Positions 37,948-47,131 of a stretch of DNA of 64,000 nucleotides are shown here, in pieces (position 1 is the stretch's first letter; the number at the start of each line of letters is the position of its first letter). The position numbers and the translations under genes are program-made. The stretch is from contig RHPI01001737.1 in assembly GCA_009103225.1 (NCBI GenBank), positions 310,001 to 374,000 on the forward strand, written 5' to 3'. The DNA is from Chlorokybus atmophyticus (taxonomy: Eukaryota; Streptophyta; Chlorokybophyceae; Chlorokybales; Chlorokybaceae). The notes beneath the pieces were generated by a model. The model searched no databases. It saw only the letters and a program-made list of their open reading frames with translations, and was not told the DNA's origin.

Positions 37948-38733
37948 ACGGGCGGCAAGGGGCCTGTGGGAGGGGCGGCGGCAAGCGGCAGGGGTGGCGG
38001 CAGGCGACGTTAAACTAGTGGTAGTTAAAGTGTTTTATGTTTTAACTATAATAGTTAAACGCTGCTGCTGGTGCCTAGCCTAGCCTAGCCTAGCCTAGCT
38101 TGCCATGCCATGCATGCCATGCCTAGCCTAGCATGCCTGTCCTTGTCTAGTTTCTTATTGTGTGAAGGGATCCGGCCATTCAGGCCTGTCCCTGAAGCAT
38201 TACATTGCAGCACAACACATAGTAAAAATACATTGATTGTATTATATTGTGTGTGTACCACCACGTGGATTCGTGGTGGTGTAAGGGTTTTTCTATTAAT
38301 TTGGAAACTCCCTTGGGGGAGGCAGTTCGGTGGCAACATCGACTGTCTCAGTGCCGCCATTTTGTGCGGTGAGGCCGCCAGAATTTTCTGAGCGGCCGAT
38401 ATCAAACTCACCATTCACAACTGGTCGATATCGGCCTGTAAGGTCGATTTGACGAGATTTTGGCGCCTTAAGTGTCAACCACAGTTGTGAATTGTGCTGG
38501 GTTGTACAAAGTGAAAACTTTGAGAGATCATAACTCGTGAACCGTCGCGTGGATTCGCGCACGGTTTGTTGCAGAGTGAGTGTCTAGTTGAGAGGTGTGT
38601 GGAGAGCTCTTTTGGGGCTGTATGCTCCACCGTAACGCCTCAAAACTTGACGAGACAAGATTATTAGATTTTGCCTGTATTGCAGTGCACAATCTGAGTA
38701 CTTGTGCACTTGCTAACGGCTGTCTTTGGGCAG

Positions 38734-40188
38734 ATGTCTGACCAAGGAGAGGGAGGTGAGAAGTACTTTACCGTCCCTGACTCATCGTCATCATACGAAC
38801 CATCAAGTGATGACAAAGTGAGAGACTCGGACACGAGTGAGAGCTACAAGCTCACTGAGAGTGACAAGGAGGAAGCTGCGCAGGATAGCGAAGCTTCTCC
38901 CGATCAATCTACTCAGAGTGGGCCAGCTACAATGGACACACAGTCTGTCATTGGTGGGGCTATTGAGAAGTATGCGCGAGAGCGCAAAGTCTTGATCGAT
39001 GCTCACCCACAGCTTCGTCAGGAAGTGTGGGATGCATGGGCACAAAAGGTTCGTGATAGCTATGCAGCAGATTTTGCCACTCTCCCTCGCGCGAGCAAGG
39101 AGATGGTGATCCGCATGATTGAGCACGAGTTGACGAACAATGTTCCGCCACTCGTGCGCGGTGATCCGAAGGTGGCTGCTTTGATGACTGTTTACGATAA
39201 GCCTCTCCCTTACCAAGGCAAGCGAATGGCGTTTGAGGCTTTGGCCAACTTGGGAGTGGAAACCTCACAGCGTTGCAAGGACGTGTTCTGGTACTTAGGA
39301 CCTAACTTGGAAGACAAGTTGACTGGCCGAGTGCAGTTGACGGCACGCCTCGATGCTATGCAGTCTGAGTTGGTGGCGCTGCGCCAACAGGTGGCGGGGG
39401 CTACTTCAGCAGCTGGAGCATCAGCGGGGCTGCCGGTTACAGCACTGAACAAGCCTGAGAAGTTCAAGCCCAACGGCAGTGTCAGCATCCATGATTGGGT
39501 GGTCACTGTTGAGCACTACGTGACAGCAGTGAAGCGACCGGTTGGCGAGCACATTGCTGTTGCTGAGTTGCTCATGCCATCCGACGCTCTCGCCGAGTGG
39601 GCGAGGCAGACAGAGGATGGTGCAACCAAGACAGTGGAGGCACTATTCAAGTTCCTTGTGGAGCGCTATGGTGGCATGGATCCAGCTACTCAGGCTCGCA
39701 ACAAGCTCAACAAGCTGAAACAGAATGGCCGGACGGCTTCAGTCTATCTGCAGGAGTTCCAAGCGTTGGTGGGTCGCGTGAACAGTGGCCTCATGCCCAT
39801 GGACAAGGCTGAGCAGTTTGAGTTGTACAAACGCGGCTTGGATGCGCGTGTGCGCGATCAGCTGCAGTACAACACGGCAACGGGACTTCCTTGGGTTCCT
39901 GAGGACTTGGCCCAGCTGCAGAAGCTGAGCGTGTATCTGTACAGCGATGACACGGCGGTGCAGGAAAAGACACATGTGGCAGTTGCGGCCAAGCCGCACG
40001 GGGTGGGAGGAAAGCGTTACCCTCAGCCGAGTGCGCACACGGCAAAGAAGGCGCAGACATTCACCGGTGGCACATCTGCTGGTGGTGCTACACCCGCTGC
40101 GGCTCGCACCTGTTACGTCTGTCACCAGCCGGGCCACATTGCGAAGAACTGCCCCGCCAAGAAGGGCAAGGCCAAGAAGGTTGAATAG
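38734..40188 (+). CDS. gag: Chromovirus Gag
   Basis: Structural capsid protein of the retrotransposon, 484 aa from ATG 38734 (an in-frame GTG lies 30 bases upstream). Acidic, Ser-rich N-terminus; a central retrotransposon gag region with LKQNGRTASVYLQEFQALVG; Gly/Ala/Thr linker; and one zinc knuckle, CYVCHQPGHIAKNC (C-x2-C-x4-H-x4-C), followed by a Lys-rich end. It stops at TAG 40186-40188. The same frame stays open after that stop to 40413. Confidence 0.93.
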   Translation: MSDQGEGGEKYFTVPDSSSSYEPSSDDKVRDSDTSESYKLTESDKEEAAQDSEASPDQSTQSGPATMDTQSVIGGAIEKYARERKVLIDAHPQLRQEVWDAWAQKVRDSYAADFATLPRASKEMVIRMIEHELTNNVPPLVRGDPKVAALMTVYDKPLPYQGKRMAFEALANLGVETSQRCKDVFWYLGPNLEDKLTGRVQLTARLDAMQSELVALRQQVAGATSAAGASAGLPVTALNKPEKFKPNGSVSIHDWVVTVEHYVTAVKRPVGEHIAVAELLMPSDALAEWARQTEDGATKTVEALFKFLVERYGGMDPATQARNKLNKLKQNGRTASVYLQEFQALVGRVNSGLMPMDKAEQFELYKRGLDARVRDQLQYNTATGLPWVPEDLAQLQKLSVYLYSDDTAVQEKTHVAVAAKPHGVGGKRYPQPSAHTAKKAQTFTGGTSAGGATPAAARTCYVCHQPGHIAKNCPAKKGKAKKVE

Positions 40189-40288
40189 GATTACGCCGTG
40201 ACTGATGTAGATGCGGTTGATAGCCAGTTGCTTGAGATGCAAGCAGCAAACTGGTTTGATGATCTGTCTCAAGTGCATGTAATGACAC

Positions 40289-43200
40289 ATGCATGGCAAG
40301 CACATGACAAGTTGCCACTCTTTGATGTTGAAAAAGTGGAAGAGAAGCTGCTTGTATGCTTGTGGACATGTGGAGTTCAACATGCTTACCGATATGTTGC
40401 ATGCATTGACTGAGTTGCAGAATAAGCACAGAACCTTGAGTATGGTGGTGATGGTGCCAAAGTATCATGGCCCATGGTTAAAACATACTCGCGGAGGGTT
40501 TGTGTTGAAGCAATTCAGCAAGCGTGAAACAAGGACAGTACGGTTGTCAGCCATATTGATCAACCCTCGCATTAGTCACGGACTCTTGGCTACATTTCAA
40601 GGACGGGTGGTACCTCTGTTGTGGACATTTAATGGCACAATGCAAGGTGTAAACAGTTCGTTCTTGATTGACACTGGTGCAACACGCAACTTCGTTGAGG
40701 AACAATGGGTTGTGCGCAACAAGATAGCATGTAAACCCTCAGCATTTTCAGCTGCCGGTGCGGGGGGTGAGTTGCCAGTGAAAGGAGAAATAAAAATGAA
40801 AGTAAAGATTGGTAATTATCATGCCACTCTTACTTTCATAGTGGTATCCATCGACATATCAGGTGTTGATGTGGTATTAGGACAGGAATGGCAGGAAAAT
40901 GTCAATATGACATTGGATACTGGCGCACGTTTGTGCACGGTAAAGAAAGGTCGTAAGCGTGTAACATTGTCTGTGAAAGGGTCACATAGCTTGGACCACA
41001 AGCAGCCCGACCCTGCGCTACTCACTGCACTGCAAGTGAAACGTGCGTTGCGCAAAAACACACCGGCTTTTCTGGTACACTTAACGTCGTCGGACGACTT
41101 TGTGCCGAGAAACACAGAAGGTGTTGCAGACATCATTGAGAAGTATCAAAATGTGTTCTCAGATGAATTGCCAGGCTTACCTCCTAATCGAGGTGTCGGA
41201 CACACAATACTCATTTCTGACAGTGAGCCTCCGCTTCGGCCTATATATAGGCTGAGCCCCCGAGAGAGGGGGGAAATGGAAACTCAAATCAAAGAGTTAT
41301 TGGAAAAGGGATTGATTGAACCGAGTTCTTCACCCTTTGGCGCGCCCATCTTGTTTGTGATGAAAAAGAATGGAAAGCTGCGCATGTGTGTGGATTACCG
41401 TGCTTTAAACAAGATCACGGTAAAGAATCGATACCCGTTGCCCCGGATTGATGATGTGTTTGATAAACTGTCGGGAAATGCGTACTTTAGTACGTTGGAC
41501 TTGATAAGTGGGTATCATCAAATCCGGATTCATCCTTCTGATGTTTACAAGACAGCATTCAGAACACCTTCGGGCCATTATCAATACAAAGTGTTACCTT
41601 TTGGATTGACTAATGCGCCGGCAGTGTTTCAGAAGGAAATGAATAAGATTTTTGGTGGCATACTTGGCAAGTATGTTATGGTTTACTTGGATGACATCAT
41701 TGTCTTTAGTAAGACCAAGGAAGAGCATAAGCAGCACTTGGAAGCGGTGTTCGCCTTGCTGCGTACACATCGCTTGTTTGCCAATCTTGCGAAGTGTGAC
41801 TTCTGCAAGACGGAGTTGCCATTCTTGGGGCACATTGTGAGCGGTGCGGGTGTGAAACCTGACCCTCGCAAAGTGCAAGTTGTAAAGGATTGGCCTCAAC
41901 CTAAGAATATCCATCTACTGCGATCATTCTTGGGATTGGCAAACTACTTTCGCAAGTTTATGATGGGGTACTCCACAGTAGTGGTGCCTTTAACAAAACT
42001 GTTGCGAAAAGATGTTCCATTCTTATGGACAGCTGAACAAGAAGCGGCTATGCAACAGGTGAAGCTAGCCTTGACTTCTGCTCCAGTGTTGGCATTGCCA
42101 AACTGGGACAAGCATTTCACTGTGGTTAGCGATGCGTCCACCCTTGGGTGTGGTGCAGTACTGTTGCAAGATGGCAGACCATGTGCTTATGAAAGTAGGA
42201 AGTTCATTCCAGCAGAGGTAAATTACACTACCACCGAGCAAGAGTTGCTTGGTATAGTGCATGCTCTGAAAACATGGCGATGTTACTTGGAGGGGGTTCA
42301 GTTCACAGTGGTGACTGATCATAATCCATTGGTGTATTTCTCAACACAGCAAAACTTGTCACGAAGGCAAGCTCGCTGGAATGAGTTTCTGTCTCGGTTT
42401 ACCTTTGAGTGGGTATACCGGCCAGGCAGAACTAATGTTGCTGATCCTCTGAGTCGTTGTCCATCATTGTTAACAGTTATGCGTGCGCAATTGCTTGCGA
42501 CGCGCGGTACAATGCCACCGGATGATGAGTTTGTGCAAGCTGTTGTGCAAGGGTATGCTTTTTACCCATGGTTCTCGTTGGAGGACAACGTGCAAAAGCT
42601 GAACAAACGAGACAACTTGTATTATGTGGGCACCAGCTTGGTAATACCTGACCATGCTGAGTTGCGTGCGAAATGCATAGCTGATGTACACGATCCACCA
42701 TACGCTGGGCACTTTGGCAGTCGCAAAACTGTTAAGGCAGCGCAACAGTTGTATTGGTGGCCATCGTTGCCTGTTGACGTAAAACGGTATGTGGACACGT
42801 GTGACAAATGTCAGCGTGATAAGCCGTTACGTCAGAAACCCGCTGGTTTGCTGCGACCATTGCCTATTCCTGATGGCAAATGGGAAAGTGTGAGTATGGA
42901 CTTAATTACTGAGCTCCCAGAGACAGCATTAGGTCACACTGCGGTTGCAGTTTTTGTGGATCGTTTGACAAAAATGGTCCACATTGTCCCTTGTCGCACG
43001 GAGATAGGCTCCCGTGAGTTGGCGATGGTTTTTGTCGCGTCTGTGTTCAAGTTGCATGGCTTGCCCCGCAACTTTGTGTCAGATCGCGATCCGCGATTTG
43101 TGGCTCAGTTTTGGAAGTCGCTATGCAGCTTCTTACACATTCAGCAGAACATGAGCACTGCTTACCATCCACAGACGGATGGTCAGACAGAACGCGCCAA

Positions 43201-43333
43201 TCAAGTGATTGAGGAAACCATCCGGCATTATGTGAACCCGAATCAGAATGATTGGGATATTTATCTCCCAATGGCTGAGTTAGCGATCAATAATGCATGG
43301 CAAGAGAGTGTGCAGAGACTCCGTTCTTCTTGA
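40289..43333 (+). CDS. pol: Chromovirus Pol (protease, reverse transcriptase, RNase H, integrase core)
   Basis: Long frame of 1014 codons in a different register from gag. It contains the aspartic protease site FLIDTGAT (Asp codon at 40670), reverse transcriptase motifs including LDLISGYHQIRI, LPFGLTNAPAVFQ and catalytic YLDD (41684-41695), an RNase H domain (FTVVSDASTLGCGAVLLQ, VTDHNPL), and an integrase with a zinc-binding H-H-C-C segment (GHFGSRKTVKAAQQLYWWP...CDKCQRDK) and D,D,E core (MDLITELP, SDRDPRFVAQFW, YHPQTDGQTERANQVIE). The frame ends at a stop at 43331-43333, and the remaining integrase C-terminus is in another frame from about 43315. The start of Pol is unclear because the upstream sequence matches best in the gag frame. 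Confidence 0.93.
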   Translation: MHGKHMTSCHSLMLKKWKRSCLYACGHVEFNMLTDMLHALTELQNKHRTLSMVVMVPKYHGPWLKHTRGGFVLKQFSKRETRTVRLSAILINPRISHGLLATFQGRVVPLLWTFNGTMQGVNSSFLIDTGATRNFVEEQWVVRNKIACKPSAFSAAGAGGELPVKGEIKMKVKIGNYHATLTFIVVSIDISGVDVVLGQEWQENVNMTLDTGARLCTVKKGRKRVTLSVKGSHSLDHKQPDPALLTALQVKRALRKNTPAFLVHLTSSDDFVPRNTEGVADIIEKYQNVFSDELPGLPPNRGVGHTILISDSEPPLRPIYRLSPRERGEMETQIKELLEKGLIEPSSSPFGAPILFVMKKNGKLRMCVDYRALNKITVKNRYPLPRIDDVFDKLSGNAYFSTLDLISGYHQIRIHPSDVYKTAFRTPSGHYQYKVLPFGLTNAPAVFQKEMNKIFGGILGKYVMVYLDDIIVFSKTKEEHKQHLEAVFALLRTHRLFANLAKCDFCKTELPFLGHIVSGAGVKPDPRKVQVVKDWPQPKNIHLLRSFLGLANYFRKFMMGYSTVVVPLTKLLRKDVPFLWTAEQEAAMQQVKLALTSAPVLALPNWDKHFTVVSDASTLGCGAVLLQDGRPCAYESRKFIPAEVNYTTTEQELLGIVHALKTWRCYLEGVQFTVVTDHNPLVYFSTQQNLSRRQARWNEFLSRFTFEWVYRPGRTNVADPLSRCPSLLTVMRAQLLATRGTMPPDDEFVQAVVQGYAFYPWFSLEDNVQKLNKRDNLYYVGTSLVIPDHAELRAKCIADVHDPPYAGHFGSRKTVKAAQQLYWWPSLPVDVKRYVDTCDKCQRDKPLRQKPAGLLRPLPIPDGKWESVSMDLITELPETALGHTAVAVFVDRLTKMVHIVPCRTEIGSRELAMVFVASVFKLHGLPRNFVSDRDPRFVAQFWKSLCSFLHIQQNMSTAYHPQTDGQTERANQVIEETIRHYVNPNQNDWDIYLPMAELAINNAWQESVQRLRSS

Positions 43334-43959
43334 ATTACGGAGTGCATCCACTGAGTCCTGCAAACATTAAGTTGCCCGCTACTGACGTGACTCGCGTACC
43401 TGCAGCGCGCGAGATGGCTTCGGCCATGCAGGATAGGTTAGCGTTGGCAAAAGCCTGTCTGCGCGCAGCGCAAGACAGACAAAAAGCCCAAGCTGATGCG
43501 CATCGTAGAGAGGCCAACTACGATGTGGGCTGTTCGGTGCTTTTAAGTACCAAAAACGTATCCATCAAGGGAGTGGGTACCCGCAAGTTTTTCCCTCGCT
43601 GGATAGGCCCTTTCAAAGTGACTGATCGGGTCGGCACTCACGCGTATCGTTTGGACTTGCCAAAGTCGATACGCATTCACAATGTGTTTCACGTGAGTGT
43701 ACTGAAACCATACCGTTCTGACGGTCGGGTTCAACCTCCTCCACCCCCCGTTGCAGTGGATGGCGACGATACTTTCGAGTATGAGGTGGAAGCAATCCTG
43801 AGTCACCGTAAGCCTCGACGCGGACGCGCGCCGTCTTACTTGGTGAAATGGAAAGGGTATGGTGTTGAGCACAACACGTGGGAGCCCGAAAGGAATCTTA
43901 CCAACTGCCAAGAGATTCTTCGGGGGTACTGGAGTGCTGTGTCCACACGCGGACGGTAA
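43315..43959 (+). CDS. Chromovirus integrase C-terminus with chromodomain (frame-shifted continuation)
   Basis: Continues the integrase in the next frame: ETPFFLNYGVHP, then the GPF/GPY module (FPRWIGPFKV), LDLPKSIRIHNVFHVSVLKP, a Pro-rich hinge and a chromodomain (YEVEAILSHRKPRR...YLVKWKGYGVEHNTWEP). Chromodomains at this place bind modified histones and steer integration to heterochromatin. The family normally has this in one frame with the preceding integrase core, so a one-base change near 43310 has split it. Confidence 0.9.
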   Translation, partial: ETPFFLNYGVHPLSPANIKLPATDVTRVPAAREMASAMQDRLALAKACLRAAQDRQKAQADAHRREANYDVGCSVLLSTKNVSIKGVGTRKFFPRWIGPFKVTDRVGTHAYRLDLPKSIRIHNVFHVSVLKPYRSDGRVQPPPPPVAVDGDDTFEYEVEAILSHRKPRRGRAPSYLVKWKGYGVEHNTWEPERNLTNCQEILRGYWSAVSTRGR

Positions 43960-44086
43960 AAGGGTGCTGGCAGACATCTTTACCGCTTCGGCCCTGGTTC
44001 TCTCACTGCTTTGGTTCTCTCACTGCTTTGGTTCTCGGTGCTCATGGTGGGGCTTTGCTAACCCTTCAATGAGGACATTGAAACCT

Positions 44087-44099
44087 AAGTGGGGGGGAA
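44087..44099 (+). promoter_or_regulatory. Chromovirus polypurine tract
   Basis: AAGTGGGGGGGAA directly precedes the 3' LTR and should prime plus-strand DNA synthesis. Confidence 0.88.
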
Positions 44100-44438
44100 T
44101 GTAACGGAGTGCTACCTCTATAGAGGTTCCCCGCCCTTATTTAGGATTAAATAAGGGTCCCAACGGGTATATACAGCCAATTAAGCCGTATTAGGGCCGT
44201 TAACCTAGTGTTAAGGCCCTAATGTAGTGTTACTTAACTGTAACACTGATATCGACATGAGACATGAGTCTCATGTCGATATCAGCTGTATGGCGGCACT
44301 GCTAACGCAGCAGCCGCCATAGCCAGGGGATCTTCTGCTCCGGCAGTTGCCCCTGGCGGCGGCGGTGTGGTCGGCGTGGCTGGTGGTGGTGTTGGGGTAG
44401 GGGATTAAAGAGAGGAGGGAGCACCCCCTCTCCTTACA
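44100..44438 (+). repeat. Chromovirus 3' LTR (339 bp)
   Basis: Nearly identical to the 5' LTR: one G-to-A difference near the end and one fewer C in the CCCCC run. Ends CCTTACA, followed by the target duplication TAGCG. Confidence 0.95.
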
Positions 44439-44443
44439 TAGCG

Positions 44444-47131
44444 CCTCCAACATTGTGTTGGGCATCATGACGGTGTACTCAAAGAAAACGGCGGCAATGG
44501 CGGCTCTGAGTAGCTGACGGACTGCCATAAGCCGCGCAGTCGTAGAACACATGTACGCAGGTCTTTGGCTGCAGTCTACATAACGCACAAATCTGGTCTG
44601 TGTATAGGGCAGGGGTAACATGCGCTACATGGATTGTTAACGCCGTGTGTATACTATATGCATGCCGCATGCGTGTATTATACACAAAGCGCAGCGCTGT
44701 GTTTGCACAGGCTCAATAATATTAGGTTTTGCACTTACACAGTTATATAGCACTAGCACATTTACACAAACAGCAAGTCAACTCAACACAGACGCACATA
44801 GCATACACGCACAGCATGCCCGCATGGCAAGCACAAAGACACAACTGCACAAACATACGCACGCATAACACATACAACCATGCACATGCTCAGTGGCTTG
44901 CACGTATGCGCGCACGCAGCATGTACACAATCACAACATTGCATATATTTTACACATCAATGCACAACCACTTGCAGCCAGCACACACACTTAAACACAT
45001 GAACTCTCAAACACCAGTTCGTTATGCGCTCAAGAGACAACCGTACTAGATTTACGCTAACCCATTTATGATGCTTACCATGACCCTGTGCATGTGTTTC
45101 GATGCCGGACGTTGCAAGCGCTGCTGAGTAGGCGCATGCAAATACACAAGATCACAAGGGAATGCACATGATGTGTGTGTGATATGTGCTATGTGTGTGT
45201 GATATGTGCTCAAGCATGAGAGCTGGCGCTAGCCGTTGGTATGTTGTGCCATGCTATGCCAACACCCTCGCACACTCACTCACCAGCGTCCATGGTGAAG
45301 CCACGAGCTCCACCAACCACATCCACATCTATACCCACATAGCCCACGACCCCACCGTTTAAACCATGATCACCTGCAGAGGAGACGTCACAGTCAGCAA
45401 GTTGCCATGCGGGCAGCTGCAGACTGCGGCAGCTGTGCCTTTCGCGTCCAACTTCAAATTTAGGGTTTACAGCGGCACTGCGTGCGCCGCGCAATTGCGG
45501 CAACTACAGACTGTACAGTCTCATGCGCAAGTTAGTGTCATGTGATGCAATAGCACGGTGAGTTAACACAGCCCCGCATAGCATAGCATAGCATAGCATA
45601 TGTTAAAAGTGAAAATCTCATAGCATTAGTGGTGTTGACAAAACACCATGCTAATGCATCATGCGAGTACTTCGCATGCTCCCGCACGTAGTCCTTCAAC
45701 GCTTGAAATACATGCAAGTACAAAGTGCGTGGGAAGATTTGATACAGCATGACAACACGATACCTCAGCTTTGCACGCAACGTGCTGAGCAACTTTTTTG
45801 ATGCGATACCTTTAATAGTTCATGTCCTTGATGAGCTTGACCAATGAATGCCGCTTGAAAATGCACGAGCGTGTAAAACGAATGTAATGGGTGATCAACA
45901 CGCCTAGCTTGATACCCTTGTGCATGTTCGACTGTGGGTGCGGTGCACAATGGACTGTACTATCATTGAAACACGGTTCTCTATGGATGTCATACACCTT
46001 GATACACAACCCGATACCACTATCTTAAAATATAGTTACACGCAAGAACGGGACTTCTATTCCAACATGAGACTGATTTACTGTCAACATATACTGGGAA
46101 AATGCCACCGGCCAGTGCATGTTGGTGCAAGTACATGCTTTTTAGAAACTGGGGAATGTCACACACAAACAAGTCAATTACAAAACGAGACACCTCGTGC
46201 ATGTACTGCGAGACCTTACATGGTTGAGCTTGTATGTCAAACGTTGCATGAACCAAAACTTATATGTGAACCAAAAGAAATTGGCAATAAAAACACCTAC
46301 GGAGTAACCTATGGGTATGCCAATGCTTGTTTGTAAAGCTCGTCAGTTGTTGTTTGAACATACAAGTATTGCACGATGAATTACAACAGTGCACACAATG
46401 AGTGCTTGTCAAAGTGTTTTACTTTGGTTTTGTGGGACTAATAGTGGTCGTGCATGACGCCATGCATGTGTTGCTTCGTTATGTTTCACTGTAATGACCA
46501 AATAGCTTGCTTGATACTGACGGTACGAATACTCAAACATCAGCACCACAAAGTTACGCATACGCTCAACCAGCTTTGGATGTGATATGTTGGTGTATAG
46601 TAGTAAAGTCAAATGTCTGTTGCAACGTGGGTAGTTGTTTATGTTGCTGAGTATGGGTTGTATTTTACTGTGTCAAGCGTGGGATGAAGTCTAGAGTGTC
46701 CTTCAATTTCCATCATTGTTCAGTGTGCAACGTGACATTTGCTGTTGCTGCCAACTCCGACCACACCGCATGAGACATGGGCAATAGTATCTGATAAGCT
46801 CTCGTCAACCACCTTCTGCTGCATCAGTCAGTGTGGACTTGAAGGCAGCTACTACGAACCGTGGCTTGTGTGGTGACTTGTGAGGCTTAATGGTCATGTA
46901 TATGTGGGTAGTGTGGGTTGCTTGATCACCGGGTGTGAGTATGTGATGTAACCATGTTGTGCATTATACATAGCGTGTGTCTATGTGATACTCGCTGCTG
47001 GGGTGTTGCACAACTGATAGGTTGTGCTAGTTCATTGTGCAGCTGCTGTAGGTAGAACTTCTTGCACACTACACTGCGACACAGACATATATACATGCAG
47101 TACGATAGATACAACATCACATGGGTCCGTG
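44444..47131. other. Intergenic region
   Basis: No gene supported with confidence. On the minus strand, about 45284-45376 reads GDHGLNGGVVGYVG... then GARGFTMDAG between an acceptor-like and a donor-like site, so it could be an isolated exon, but no partner exons were found. CA-rich simple sequence lies around 44750-45000, and a GCATA microsatellite (GCATAGCATAGCATAGCATA) near 45580. Confidence 0.4.

Larger units (their letters stand above)
37590..44443 (+). mobile_element. Full-length chromodomain Ty3/gypsy LTR retrotransposon (chromovirus)
   Basis: The element spans 37595-44438, flanked by the 5-bp target duplication TAGCG (37590-37594 and 44439-44443). The 5' LTR (340 bp) and 3' LTR (339 bp) differ by about one substitution and one C in a homopolymer. 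Order: LTR, PBS, gag with CCHC knuckle, protease, reverse transcriptase, RNase H, integrase, chromodomain, PPT, LTR. The protease-RT-RNaseH-integrase order defines Ty3/gypsy, and the C-terminal chromodomain defines chromoviruses. The copy is very recent, yet the coding region is broken by frame changes near 40350 and 43310, so it is probably not autonomous as sequenced unless those are base-call errors or recoding sites. Confidence 0.95.
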
